Below, piece by piece: positions 1 to 9,029 of a DNA stretch of 64,000 nucleotides. The translations under genes and the position numbers were made by a program. Below the pieces are notes generated by a model, which saw nothing but the letters and a program-made list of their open reading frames with translations, ran no database searches and was not told the DNA's origin. Position 1 is the first letter of the stretch. Every line of letters starts with the position of its first letter. The stretch lies in assembly GCA_963755695.1 (NCBI GenBank), contig CAVWLB010000010.1, positions 2,728,001-2,792,000 of the forward strand, given 5' to 3'. Source of the DNA: QHWT01 sp963755695. Its GTDB lineage: Bacteria > Acidobacteriota > Vicinamibacteria > Vicinamibacterales > 2-12-FULL-66-21.

Positions 1-142
1 GCCGAACACAATCATCCTTCGAACGGTGGGCACGGTCGTCGATGTGGATGCTTTCGCGGTCAGGGCCCGCCCGTCTCATTCCGCTTCAATCTACAACATG
101 GCGTGGCCTGCGATCGCATTCGCACGGCAGGCCTCAGCGATA

Positions 143-2798
143 ATGACGGCCATGAGTGCTCGCTGGCTCGCGTTTCCCCTGGCTTTCGCTCTCGCCGTCA
201 CGTCGCCGCCAACGCGCGGAGAACAGGCCGGGGCGCTCGAAGCCGTCGTCAATGCCCTGACATTCCGCAACATCGGACCCTTTCGCACGGCGGCGTGGGT
301 CACCGACATCGCGGTGCCCGAGACACCGGCTCACGAACATCTCTATACGATTTATGCCGCAACGCGCAGCGGCGGGCTCTGGAAGACGACGAACAGTGGC
401 ACGACGTGGATGCCTGTTTCCGACACCGTCGGCGCTGCCGCGGTCGGCGCGGTCGCTGTTGCCCCCTCTAACCCCGACATCGTCTGGATGGGAACCGGCG
501 ACCAGGCCAACGCACGCTCGTCCTATTCGGGTAGGGGCCTGTATAAGTCCGTCGATGGCGGCATCACCTGGCAGTTTGCGGGCCTGCCTGATTCGCATCA
601 CATTGCCAGGATCGTCATCCATCCAACCAATCCTGACGTCGTCTACGTGGCCGCGATGGGACACCTCTTCTCCCGTAATGGCGAGAGGGGAGTCTTCCGC
701 TCGACTGACGGCGGCAAATCATGGCAGAAGGTCCTCTACGCGACCGACGGCGTTGGCGCCATCGATCTCGTGATGAATCGTCGGACGCCAGACGTGTTGT
801 ATGCCGCGATGTACGACAAGGAGCGGCGCCCGTGGCAGATTGTCGAGAGCGGGCCCGAGAGCGCGATCTATCGAACCGATGACGGCGGTGACAAATGGAC
901 GCGGCTCACCGGCGGCCTGCCGACCGGCAAGATTGGCCGCATCGGCCTCGATCTCTACCAGAAGAATCCCCAGGGTACTCTACGCGCTCATCGAGAATCA
1001 GAACCCGAAGTCCGGTGCCTCGGCGTCAGGCGTGAGCGCGATCAAGCCGCTCGCTGAAGGCATCATCGGCAACGAGCTGTATCGCACCGACGACGAGGGC
1101 AGAGCCTGGCGCAGGGTCACCGACGTCAATGTCGCCGGAGGAAAGGCACCGTATTCCTTCAATCAGATTCGGATCAACCCGGACGACGACCAGACGGTGA
1201 TCGTCACCGGCGACACGATGTTCATCTCGCGCGATGGTGGAAAAACGTGGAAGACGGATTTCTTCAGCAACGTGTTCGGCGACTTCCGGGCGATGTGGTG
1301 GGACCCCGCGGACAAGGACCGTATCATCCTCGGCAGTGACGGCGGGGTCAGCGTGTCCTACGACGGCGGAAAGACCGCGGCCTACTTCCCGAACATGAAA
1401 ATCGGAGAGGCTTATTCAGTCGCCGTCGACATGGAGGATCCCTACAACGTCTACGGCGGCCTGCAGGATCACGACTCCTGGAAGGGCCCGAGCAACGGTC
1501 GCACCGGACGTATCACGCTGGAGAACTGGGTGACGGTCGGCCCTGGCGATGGCATGTACAACCTGGTCGATCCAACGGACAGCCGGTGGGTCTACAACAC
1601 CCGCGAACTGAACCAGATGGGACGTCTGGATCAGCAGACCGGCGTTCGCACCAATGTCGCGCCGACGCGACCGGAGGGCCAGCCACGGCTCCGCTTCAAC
1701 TGGATCGCGCCGATTGCAATGTCGCCGTTCAATCCCGAGATCGTCTACGCCGGCGCACAGGTTCTCTTCAGGTCGCTCAATCGCGGCGACACCTGGGAAG
1801 AGATCAGCCCCGACCTCACGACCAACGACCCCTCGAAGATCGGCCTCAATGTTCCGTACTGCACGATTACGACGATCTCGGAGTCGCCGCTGAAGGCCGG
1901 CACCATCTGGGTGGGGACCGACGACGGGAAGGTCCATCTCACCCAGAATCATGGCGGCGCGTGGACCGATATGACGCCTGCGCTCGTCCGGGCCGGAGCA
2001 CCCTCGGAGCGCTGGGTGAGCCGCGTGTTCGCGTCGCCGCACGATCCGGCTACCGCATTCGTCGCCAAGAACGGATTTCGCAACGACGATTTCAGCGCCT
2101 ACCTCTATCGAACCACCGACTCCGGCAAGACATGGACGTCGATCAGTGGCGACCTGCCGAAGTCTCCGCTGAATGTGATCGTGCAGGATCGGCGGAACGC
2201 GCAGCTTCTGATTGCCGGCAACGATCTCGGCGTCTACGTGTCGATCGATTCCGGCGATCGCTGGGTTCAGATGAAAGCGAACCTGCCGACGGTGGCGGTT
2301 CACGACCTCACGATTCATCCTCGCGAGAACGACCTCGCAATCGCAACCTACGGCCGCGCCTTCTGGGCCGGCGACATCACCCCGCTACAGGAACTCTCCC
2401 CTGACGTGCTCGAGCAGGCCGCTCACCTGTTCGACATCGAGCCGCGGGCACGCTACGACTTCAGTACTCAGGGAATGAACTATCACCTGTTTGGCGATGC
2501 CTACGTCGACGTGCCGAACGAGCCCGAAGCGCTCGTCGTCAACTACTACCTGAAGGAGGATGTCACAGCGGAAGCGAAGATCACGGTCGCGGAATCATCG
2601 GGCAAGGCAATCCGTCAATTCTCGACGCCGGCGAAGCGCGGTCTGAATCGCACGCTCGTTCCGCTCGCCGGCAGCCGCCGGGGGCGTGATGGAAGTGTGG
2701 ACGTGGTGCCGCTGAACGCCGGAGACTACCTGGTAACCGTCGAAGTCGCGGGTGAGAAGCTGGCGAAGCCAGCGCGCGTCCGTCCCCGGATCCAATAG
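143..2798 (+). CDS. Secreted BNR/sortilin-type beta-propeller protein, frameshifted
   Basis: Encodes a protein of about 884 residues if one frameshift is corrected. The N-terminus (ATG at 143 or 152) looks like a signal peptide with the hydrophobic stretch LAFPLAFALAV. It is followed by many propeller-blade repeats of the Asp-box/BNR kind, such as SGGLWKTTNSGTTW, STDGGKSW, RTDDGGDKW, SRDGGKTW and TTDSGKTW, each near a GT.W or G..W turn. This matches the large VPS10/sortilin-like 'glycosyl hydrolase' propellers common in Acidobacteria; no catalytic residues can be assigned. The reading frame changes at the CCCC run at 968-971: the text ...YQKNP continues as RVLYALIENQNPKSGAS only if one C is removed. 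The last ~100 residues form a non-propeller C-terminal domain. The role is unknown; extracellular binding or hydrolysis is likely. Confidence 0.8.
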
Positions 2799-2811
2799 TC
2801 CAGCATGGTGG

Positions 2812-3273
2812 TCACCGCTCCGCGGCGGCGGCGTCGATGCGATCTCGCACGGCGAGCATGCCGTCCCTGAGGCTGGTTGCGAAACCGGCTTCCACTCCCT
2901 CGAGATGATCGGCAGCGTTTGGTCCGAAGAGACTGATACGCTGGGTGAAGATCGTACCGCCTCCCTCGCCCGGTTCGAAACGCAGCTCGAATCGTACGCA
3001 CGCGTCGCGCAGCATCAGGTCGATGACCATTTGCCGACCCGCTTCCGCGTCGGCGACGACCCAATCGATGCTTCCTCCACCAACCAGATGGGTCTTGCCA
3101 CGCATCCCGGGACGATCCCTGGACAAGCCGTCAGCTTCGACTCGCTCGATTCCGGGATCCGCGGCCATGTTCTCGATGCTGGCCAGATATCGGAACGCAA
3201 AGGCGGGCTCGGCGCCTACCTCGACCGACTCCTGCTTTGCCCACAGCGGCTTCAAGGCATCGCTCGGGGGCAT
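2812..3273 (-). CDS. SRPBCC/START-like domain protein
   Basis: A 153-residue protein with the pattern of a small SRPBCC (Bet v1-like, polyketide cyclase/AHSA1) ligand-binding domain. It opens with a strand entering SVEVGAEPAFAFRYLASIENMAADPG, a typical 'boundary' helix-strand start, and has alternating strands ending in a long C-terminal helix rich in Ala and Arg. The length is usual for a single-domain member. No ligand can be named. It ends just after the propeller gene on the opposite strand and lies 3 bases downstream of a DinB gene, so the two are probably cotranscribed. Confidence 0.6.
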   Translation of the reverse strand: MPPSDALKPLWAKQESVEVGAEPAFAFRYLASIENMAADPGIERVEADGLSRDRPGMRGKTHLVGGGSIDWVVADAEAGRQMVIDLMLRDACVRFELRFEPGEGGGTIFTQRISLFGPNAADHLEGVEAGFATSLRDGMLAVRDRIDAAAAER

Positions 3274-3276
3274 CGG

Positions 3277-3885
3277 TCATCCAACCGTCGTGCCCGGACG
3301 TTCGGTGACGGGCTGGTCGCCGGGCCCCGGGAGCAGCGGACCAGGTGCGTCCTCCGAATCCGAAGGAAGACCATCACCTGCCGTGTTTCGATAGACGACC
3401 CGTGCGCCATGCTTTGGCAGTCCGCCGGTATCGGCCGTCGGGCCGTAGGTTGAATACAGCGGCAATCCCCACGCCCGGATGTACATCGTCAATTGACCGC
3501 GATGGTGCGCGGTATGCGCGATGCGCCGCGTCAAGACCCAGGCACGGCTGCGCCGCACGTCGAAGAAGTCGGTCTCCTCTTCAAACCAGCCTTCCGGCTG
3601 CTTCACCAGCGCCGCCAGCCGCTCTGCCGAACAAGCTGCATAGTGCTCCAGGAATGCGCGTCGGCTTTCCTCGAGCGGCAGCGCCGGACGATCGATCGCA
3701 ATCCCGAGCATGGTGCGCATCCAGGCGTCTTCGCTCATGCACTGATGGACCATGTGTTCGAGTGGTGAACGGGCCCGCGGCTCGGGCCGCCAGTCGAGTC
3801 GCGGGCTTGGAATCTGCGACCAGACGCCTAGCGTCTTGAGCCGTTCGGTGCGGTAGGTTTCAACCAGGAAGTCATATCGACTCAT
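3277..3885 (-). CDS. DinB family protein
   Basis: A 202-residue four-helix-bundle protein of the DinB/YfiT metal-binding superfamily. The metal-binding histidines are visible: one in LEHMVHQC near residue 46 and the pair in HTAHHRGQ near residue 136, the classical DinB C-terminal motif. The ATG at 3885 has GGGGGA upstream; a GTG 21 bases earlier is possible. Such proteins are thiol-dependent transferases or DNA-damage-induced proteins of unknown substrate. The C-terminal ~50 residues are Pro/Gly-rich and probably disordered. Two more DinB genes lie at 8320 and 12552. Confidence 0.8.
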   Translation of the reverse strand: MSRYDFLVETYRTERLKTLGVWSQIPSPRLDWRPEPRARSPLEHMVHQCMSEDAWMRTMLGIAIDRPALPLEESRRAFLEHYAACSAERLAALVKQPEGWFEEETDFFDVRRSRAWVLTRRIAHTAHHRGQLTMYIRAWGLPLYSTYGPTADTGGLPKHGARVVYRNTAGDGLPSDSEDAPGPLLPGPGDQPVTERPGTTVG

Positions 3886-3931
3886 TGCCGCGCATCCCCC
3901 ATTCACACGACCAGCTCGTGTCTTCCGCCGG

Positions 3932-4765
3932 TTACGAGCGCAGATCGTCCGGGCCGTCGAATGACTCGTTCATCACCGCGCCCGACACGGCACGCGCCAG
4001 ATTCGTGAAGGTCCCCTGCTCGGCGATTTCGGCTGCGGCACGGAGAAATCCGGTCCAGGCCGTCCGCGCGAGCGCGCCGCCGACGCTGATGCGCCGCACG
4101 CCCATCGCTGCAAGGTCCCCGACCGTCGTGAAGTCGCTGCCGACGCCCACGTTCACCGCCTTCGGTGCGACGGCCTTCACGACCGCCGTAATCTCGGCAG
4201 GCGTCCGGATCCCCGGAGCGTAGAGGCAGTCGGCCCCCGCGTCCGCGTATGCCGCAAGCCGGCGGATGGTCTCCTGGAGATCCGGTCGACCGACGATGAA
4301 GCCTTCAGAGCGGCCGACGAGCAGGATCCCCGTGCCGCTCTCGTCGAGCGCGCGCCTAGCGGCGCGGATCCGTTCGACGGCAAGCGTGAAATCGAACAGC
4401 GGGTTCGCTGCATCGCCCGTCGAGTCCTCGATCGAAAGTCCGGCGAGGCCGGTCGTCGCTGCGAGCGACACGTTGGCGTGCACGCCCTCCGGCTCTATCG
4501 CGAATCCTCCCTCGAAATCGCCGCTGACCGGCACGGGCACACCGTTCGCCAGCAGTTGAAAGTGGGCAAGCGCCTCGTCAAGCGGAACGTGATTGTCCTT
4601 GCGCCCCGTGGACCACGCAAAGCCCGAGCTCGTCGTCGCGAGCGCCTGGAATCCCAGACGCACGAGGGTACGCGCGCTGCCGAGATCCCATGGGTTGGGT
4701 ATGACGAAACAACCGCTCTCATGAAGGTGACGGAATACGCGACGGCGCTCAGAAAAATCGGACAT
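3932..4765 (-). CDS. Isocitrate lyase/PEP mutase family protein
   Basis: A 277-residue single-domain TIM-barrel protein of the isocitrate lyase/phosphoenolpyruvate mutase superfamily. Visible landmarks are the N-terminal FVIPNPWDLGSAR, the substrate/Mg region PVSGDFEGGF, GLSIEDSTGD and the VGRSEGF strand. It has the short form found in oxaloacetate decarboxylase, carboxyphosphonoenolpyruvate mutase-like and 2-methylisocitrate lyase relatives, but lacks the KKCGH loop signature of true lyases. The exact C-C bond substrate cannot be read from sequence. The ATG at 4765 (protein start MSDFSERR) is preferred over an upstream in-frame start that would add an unrelated 19-residue extension overlapping the next gene. 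Confidence 0.75.
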   Translation of the reverse strand: MSDFSERRRVFRHLHESGCFVIPNPWDLGSARTLVRLGFQALATTSSGFAWSTGRKDNHVPLDEALAHFQLLANGVPVPVSGDFEGGFAIEPEGVHANVSLAATTGLAGLSIEDSTGDAANPLFDFTLAVERIRAARRALDESGTGILLVGRSEGFIVGRPDLQETIRRLAAYADAGADCLYAPGIRTPAEITAVVKAVAPKAVNVGVGSDFTTVGDLAAMGVRRISVGGALARTAWTGFLRAAAEIAEQGTFTNLARAVSGAVMNESFDGPDDLRS

Positions 4766-4775
4766 GGTGAGAATT

Positions 4776-5435
4776 TTACAGAACGCGCGGACCGAGCGCT
4801 TGCACCACGAAATCTCCAGCAAAATGGCAGCAGATCGCCTGCACCAGTCCCCATCGCCAGAATACCCAGCCCAGGAGCAGCCCGCCGGCGCCGTTTAGGA
4901 GCAGAACGAGTGCAAACAACAACGCCCCGGCGTTTGTCGCGCTGAACCAGGCGGGGATATGGGCGAGCCCGAACAGCAGCGTCGACCCCAGCCAGCCGAC
5001 GCGAAACGCCAACACTTGACGGTTCGTGAGACGACTGGCGATCCACGCGAGGGCGCTCAATGCAAACAGGCGGAAAGTGATCTCTTCGAGGATTGACGAC
5101 TCGAACGCCAGCGCCAGCGGACGCCAGAGCGGTTCATGCTCTCGGTGTGTGAACCTGGCGTGCAGCGCAGGTTCCAAGCGAGCGAGCCAGAAGAGCGCGC
5201 CCAGAAGCACGGCGCCGAGCAGCGCACCCAGCAGCACCGACCAGACGGTCTCGATCACCCAATCCCATGAGGTTCGCGGATGAGCGGGCCGACACCGAGA
5301 CGCGGCACTGGAACCGGCCAAGACCAACACAAGACCCAACCCGGCTCCCGTCATCACGAGGGCGGGTCGAGGAGGCTGCGGCAGCGCTAGCAGGAGCGCT
5401 GCGACAAAGATCGCCCATGTGAGCGTCACCGCCAC
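4776..5435 (-). CDS. CPBP family intramembrane metalloprotease
   Basis: A 219-residue polytopic membrane protein. It carries the three CPBP (CAAX protease and bacteriocin-processing) motifs: EEITFR (E117, E118, R122), H159 in LAHIPAW and H204 in CCHFAGD, which together form the metal site in this family. About seven hydrophobic segments are visible. The substrate is unknown; bacterial members process small membrane peptides or act in self-immunity. The start at 5435 overlaps the stop of the upstream membrane-protein gene by 10 bases, implying translational coupling. Confidence 0.8.
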   Translation of the reverse strand: MAVTLTWAIFVAALLLALPQPPRPALVMTGAGLGLVLVLAGSSAASRCRPAHPRTSWDWVIETVWSVLLGALLGAVLLGALFWLARLEPALHARFTHREHEPLWRPLALAFESSILEEITFRLFALSALAWIASRLTNRQVLAFRVGWLGSTLLFGLAHIPAWFSATNAGALLFALVLLLNGAGGLLLGWVFWRWGLVQAICCHFAGDFVVQALGPRVL

Positions 5436-5782
5436 TGTGGATCGTATCCACGACGCCGCCGCTTCGCTTCAACGCTCAGGCTGGATGCGAAGAGCGCAAT
5501 GACTTCCAGCATGCCAATAGAAGCGTAAATCGCGAACCGCGTGAACGCGCTCGGTTCCGGCCAGCAGGTGAAGCCCTGGTCGAGACATTGGCGGACGGCG
5601 CGATCGATCTCGACATGTTCGCGCATGATGAGCGCGAAGGCCGATCCGAACAGAACCCCGCTTCCGGCGAGATTCCCGAAGATCGGTTGGTCGATTCGCC
5701 AGAAGAGCCAGGCAATGAGCCAGCCGACCGCCGGCGGCATGGCCAATTGCAATCCGATCCAGAACCAGCTCAGTCCGCTCAT
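5426..5782 (-). CDS. Hypothetical membrane protein coupled to CPBP protease
   Basis: A 118-residue protein with three hydrophobic segments (FWIGLQLAMPPAVGWLIAWLF, NLAGSGVLFGSAFALIM and IYASIGMLEVIALFASSL) and a short basic tail. No family is recognised. Its 3' end overlaps the CPBP gene by 10 bases, so the two products are probably made together and may form a membrane pair. The two Cys residues in CLDQGFTCW lie between the second and third segments and could form a disulfide. Confidence 0.6.
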   Translation of the reverse strand: MSGLSWFWIGLQLAMPPAVGWLIAWLFWRIDQPIFGNLAGSGVLFGSAFALIMREHVEIDRAVRQCLDQGFTCWPEPSAFTRFAIYASIGMLEVIALFASSLSVEAKRRRRGYDPQWR

Positions 5783-5831
5783 CGCCTCGGACCCGACTCA
5801 GTGATGTCGTGCCAGGCAGTCCGCAATGAGG

Positions 5832-6419
5832 TCACCGGCGATCTTCAGTGAACTCAGCCTGTGAAGGCGGCGTCGCTCCATCTGCCGGCGCCTTTTTCGT
5901 ATCGTCCGGCTTCTCGTCGTCACGCGTCACCAGGTAGGTCGCGGTGTCCCACGCGTTGTGGATTCCAATGAACAGCAGCAGGAGCACAGCGGCGGCGATG
6001 ACGAACAGCGACCCATGAGGCGCGGCCCGAAGCGTCAGCGACGCAAAGGCAAGCAGCCCGTACGCGACCGAGGGAAGCGCGATATGAAAGAGCCAGTCCT
6101 CGAGGACGAGGCTGTAGCTGGTCTGCTTTCGGGCCCGCCGGACGATCAGAATTGAATACGCCAACCCGATGAATCCGGAAGCCGACATCAAGATGGAAGG
6201 GACTCCGAGTCCGTGCCACGGCGCGCTCAGAATGCCAGCGATCAGCAGGACGACGCCGAAATGGATGATCGTCGGCGTGGCGAACGCGTCGATCTCCCGC
6301 GTGCTGCTCCGGCGCAGATCGGCGGTCAGGGCAATGACGACGAACTGCAGTCCCGTCAACGCCGCAGCGGAAGAGCCGACGATGACGTAGAAGCTCTCCC
6401 ACTCGGTGAATGTCGACAC
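5832..6419 (-). CDS. Hypothetical five-TM membrane protein
   Basis: A 195-residue integral membrane protein of unrecognised function with five or six hydrophobic stretches, for example FYVIVGSSAAALTGLQFVV, IIHFGVVLLIAGIL and LFVIAAAVLLLLFIGIH, then a charged, Pro-rich cytoplasmic tail of about 40 residues. GTG at 6419 is chosen because GGAGG sits six bases upstream; the longer frame to 6533 has no hydrophobic or conserved content and overlaps the neighbouring acetyltransferase gene. The N-terminal TEWESFYVIVGSSAAALTGLQFV pattern is frequent in uncharacterised bacterial membrane proteins. Confidence 0.6.
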   Translation of the reverse strand: MSTFTEWESFYVIVGSSAAALTGLQFVVIALTADLRRSSTREIDAFATPTIIHFGVVLLIAGILSAPWHGLGVPSILMSASGFIGLAYSILIVRRARKQTSYSLVLEDWLFHIALPSVAYGLLAFASLTLRAAPHGSLFVIAAAVLLLLFIGIHNAWDTATYLVTRDDEKPDDTKKAPADGATPPSQAEFTEDRR

Positions 6420-6447
6420 ATCGACCTCCAGTAGCCGCGATTCCTCG

Positions 6448-6894
6448 CTAGAGCGGTTTTCGAAAACAGCGCAATTGAACGGTCTCGACGAACCCGAGGG
6501 CCCGATGCGCAGTGGCGCTGACCTCGTTGTCAATCAGCGCGTCCGATGCGAATTCAGTGCATCCTTGCGACCGTCCCCACGCTTCAGCTGCCGCAACCAG
6601 CGCCCGGCCTGCGCCGCGCCGCCTGCAACCCGGATCGACATACCATCCCTCGAGATACGCAATGCGATCCGTGACGCAGTCCTCGGCATACGGACGAATC
6701 GACAACTCCGCAAATCCCACGACGGCGTTTCTCTCGTCGACGGCGAGCAGAACCTCGAGCGGCATCCGAAGCGTCCCGGCGAAGTACTGTTCAATTTCGT
6801 TTGCGTGGCCGTTGGTGTCATCCGGCCAGAGCGCTTGCCGCATCCGCAGCCAGACAGCGGCGTCCTCCGGCCTGACGGACCGTACGCGAATCAT
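6448..6894 (-). CDS. AAC(6')-like GNAT acetyltransferase
   Basis: A 148-residue GNAT N-acetyltransferase. The resemblance is specifically to the AAC(6')-I aminoglycoside acetyltransferase branch: the N-terminal WLRMRQALWP (family: W..LR..LW), the strand FAELSIR, the acetyl-CoA segment YLEGWYVDPGCRRRGAGRAL, then EAWGRSQGCTEFASDA and the end HRALGFVETVQLRCFRKPL. All are in the family order and spacing. The family transfers acetyl from acetyl-CoA to the 6'-amino group of aminoglycosides, but chromosomal relatives may have other amine substrates. ATG at 6894 is used; a TTG 27 bases upstream is an alternative. Confidence 0.75.
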   Translation of the reverse strand: MIRVRSVRPEDAAVWLRMRQALWPDDTNGHANEIEQYFAGTLRMPLEVLLAVDERNAVVGFAELSIRPYAEDCVTDRIAYLEGWYVDPGCRRRGAGRALVAAAEAWGRSQGCTEFASDALIDNEVSATAHRALGFVETVQLRCFRKPL

Positions 6895-6925
6895 CCAGCT
6901 GATGCTATCAAGGATCGCCAACGCT

Positions 6926-7306
6926 CTACCGCGGGAGGAACTCCAGCGTCGTGTCGCGCCGTGCTTTCGTGCGAAAGCCGCGCACGAACTTTGCGGAGCC
7001 AGGGGTCGGATATTTTTTCGCGTATGCGCGCTCGACGGCGTTGCGCAGGCGTTCTCCCTGCGCGCGAGCCGCGCGAATCCGGACCCTCCGCTTTCCTACC
7101 TGGATGGTGCCAAGCGGATCCTCGAGGAACGTGCGGTACCAACCGTCAGCCTTCTGGCTCCACGAACGAGCAAAGACCCGGCCGTTCACCACGACCGCCC
7201 AGATTCCGATGAACCGATGATCGGACCGGTTTCCAGCGCGGACGCCGAGGATCTTGCTTTCATCAATCGCTGCAACCAACGGGCTCGAGAGACGCCGGCT
7301 CGTCAC
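6926..7306 (-). CDS. DUF2255-like protein
   Basis: A 126-residue protein that resembles the DUF2255 family: the core IWAVVVNGRVFARSW followed by WYRTFLEDPLGTIQVG and a C-terminal AVERAYAKKYP segment has the family's order (W.VVVDG.LYVR, WY, I..AY..KY). The fold is expected to be a small beta-barrel related to pyridoxamine-oxidase-like proteins; no activity is established. It starts 7 bases after the ParB-like gene stop and probably belongs to its transcription unit. Confidence 0.6.
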   Translation of the reverse strand: MTSRRLSSPLVAAIDESKILGVRAGNRSDHRFIGIWAVVVNGRVFARSWSQKADGWYRTFLEDPLGTIQVGKRRVRIRAARAQGERLRNAVERAYAKKYPTPGSAKFVRGFRTKARRDTTLEFLPR

Positions 7307-7312
7307 GTGGAC

Positions 7313-8269
7313 CTACTCCTCCTCCTCGACCGGGCCACCGCCGACCCGCACGACGTCCTCCTGGCGGATCTTGTCGACGTTGAACTTGTTCGCGTTCTTC
7401 TCCATTCGCCGGAGCACGTCGTCGAAATCGAATTCGGTCGACGTCGAGAAGCGAATCGGATTGACGCGTGCGACGACGAACGGCCGAAGATAGGGGCTCG
7501 TCAGGCCTCGCTTTTTCAGCTTGTCGACGATCCGTCCAACCTCGTCGTCTATTGAAAGCACCTGCGCCGCTCGGCGCTCGCGTTCCTTGAGCGCACGCGG
7601 GAGCCGTTCGTCCAGGAAATCGTCGATCCGCCTGAGCAGTGAGTGATAGGCGCCGCCGCTGAGGCGTGGCCGCTGCTCGTATCCCGCCCCGAGCGTGAGA
7701 AATGCCGGCTGGTCGAACTCGAAGACGAACTCCCGCTCGGTCCGAGAGCTTTGCGAGTCGGCCAGCGCCCGGAGCATGCGAATCGTTTCGAGCGACTTCT
7801 CTTTCAGGTTGTGAGCCTTCTCGGTGTTCAGCGCAAGAATCTTGAAGGCCACTTCCTGATCCGGAATCACGAGGGCGACAACCGACTTGGCGCCAAGCTT
7901 CCGCATCGCCTGCAGCCGGTGATTGCCGTTTGGCGTCCAATAGCCGTCGTCCTGGCGAATGGTGATGATGGGATCCAGAAACCGTCCGAGCGTCTCGACC
8001 ACGTTCATCAAGCGCTTCACGTGCGGTTGTGACGGGTCGCGCTGATATGGCGTCGGCTCGACGCGATCGATCGGCAAGGTCGCAAGCAGCACCGGCGTGC
8101 CGCCGAATGGTTCGCGGTAGGTGGCCAGCACGGCCCCCTCGTCTTCCGCGATCTGCTCGGCGAGGGCGCGGGCGGCCCGATCGTCAACCTGTGCCGTCTC
8201 GCTGGCGCTCAGCCCGACCGACTTGGCGCCTACCTTCTTGCGGCGCCGGACGACGCGTTTTTTGGCCAT
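7313..8269 (-). CDS. ParB N-terminal (ParB/sulfiredoxin-like) domain protein
   Basis: A 318-residue protein. Residues 1-16 are strongly basic (KKRVVRRRKK). Residues ~60-165 form a ParB N-terminal nuclease/CTPase-like domain with LPIDRVEPTPYQRDPS, the box DGYWTPNGNHRLQAMRKLG (the G.HR..A motif) and a following ALVIPD strand. The rest is helical and ends in an acidic VEEEE tail. There is no ParA beside it and no visible parS or HTH core of Spo0J type, so it is not the canonical chromosome-partition ParB; similar orphan ParB-domain proteins occur widely. The role is unknown, with DNA or nucleotide binding plausible. Confidence 0.7.
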   Translation of the reverse strand: MAKKRVVRRRKKVGAKSVGLSASETAQVDDRAARALAEQIAEDEGAVLATYREPFGGTPVLLATLPIDRVEPTPYQRDPSQPHVKRLMNVVETLGRFLDPIITIRQDDGYWTPNGNHRLQAMRKLGAKSVVALVIPDQEVAFKILALNTEKAHNLKEKSLETIRMLRALADSQSSRTEREFVFEFDQPAFLTLGAGYEQRPRLSGGAYHSLLRRIDDFLDERLPRALKERERRAAQVLSIDDEVGRIVDKLKKRGLTSPYLRPFVVARVNPIRFSTSTEFDFDDVLRRMEKNANKFNVDKIRQEDVVRVGGGPVEEEE

Positions 8270-8319
8270 TGCTGCCGGATTCTACTCCAGGCATGAAGGC
8301 CTGGCGGTTGGCAGCTCGA

Positions 8320-8829
8320 TTACGGCGCCGCGTCGGGCAGCAGTTTGATTGTCGTCACGATCTGTCCCGCGTGCCGCTGCGTGTGCTCGGCAGCGTGGAA
8401 CAGCAGCCCGAGCACCGTGGAGGGCAGCTTCGCCCGTCCGACGAATCGCGGCGAGGTGAGCGTGTGTTCGTCGGTTGCACGCAGCTGTGTCAGCGCACGT
8501 TCGACCGCCTGGCTGAAAGCGGCAAGCAGTTCCGCCGCCGCTGGCTTTTCAGCGGGCTCGCCTTCGGCAAGCAATGCCTCGCGTTGCGCGGCGGACAGCT
8601 GTTCGCCTCTTGCGTAGGTGAAGAGGCGGTCGAGGCTGCCGCCGGCGTGGCGCACATGGTAACCGACCGATGCGGCACCGGAGCGCGGCTGCCAGATTTG
8701 ATCGGGCGACAATCCGGCGAGATACGACGTCAACTCCTCGCGAGACTGGAGGAGGCTGTGGGCCACCGGCTGCAGCAGCGAAGGGATGTCGCCAAGTGGT
8801 CCACGAAGCCAGACTTCCGGTTGTGACAT
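8320..8829 (-). CDS. DinB family protein
   Basis: A 169-residue DinB-superfamily four-helix-bundle protein. Metal-ligand histidines can be placed in GYHVRHAGGSLDRL (residues ~54-58) and in LLFHAAEHTQRHAGQIVT near the C-terminus, the standard DinB arrangement. ATG at 8829 is chosen because the frame upstream encodes no matching sequence and is occupied by an alpha/beta hydrolase remnant. Function within the superfamily is not predictable. Confidence 0.8.
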   Translation of the reverse strand: MSQPEVWLRGPLGDIPSLLQPVAHSLLQSREELTSYLAGLSPDQIWQPRSGAASVGYHVRHAGGSLDRLFTYARGEQLSAAQREALLAEGEPAEKPAAAELLAAFSQAVERALTQLRATDEHTLTSPRFVGRAKLPSTVLGLLFHAAEHTQRHAGQIVTTIKLLPDAAP

Positions 8830-8844
8830 GTGGTCGCGCCGCTG

Positions 8845-9029
8845 ACATGGTTGAAGAGCAGGGCCGGAAACGGGCCGTTCCCTGGTGGACGCCAAAGCAG
8901 CCCCCGCAGCTCGAGTTTCCCGCTGTGGATAACGACCGTCCCCGCGCCGCCGACCGGCTGGCAGTCGCCGTGAACGGAGGCTGTCGCCCGCGCGAACGCC
9001 AGCGCGAGAACCCTGACCGCCGCCATCAT
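8845..9029 (-). pseudogene. 5' remnant of an alpha/beta hydrolase gene
   Basis: The minus-strand text from an ATGATG at 9029 encodes a signal-peptide-like start (MMAAVRVLALAFARATA) and then the typical first strands of a secreted dienelactone-hydrolase-type alpha/beta hydrolase: VVIHSGKLELRGLLWRP, then NGPFPALLFNHVSG (family: GPFPAVLFNHGSG). The match stops at about 8845, where a DinB gene begins in another frame; the rest of the hydrolase, including its catalytic triad, is absent. The ATG overlaps the stop codon of the PQQ-propeller gene by 4 bases, as expected for a former coupled downstream gene. A deletion that removed the hydrolase body and joined the DinB gene is the simplest reading. 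Confidence 0.6.

Noticed and set aside
1416..2318. A 300-codon minus-strand frame opposite the propeller gene
   Set aside because: Shadow of the propeller gene with no recognisable motif.
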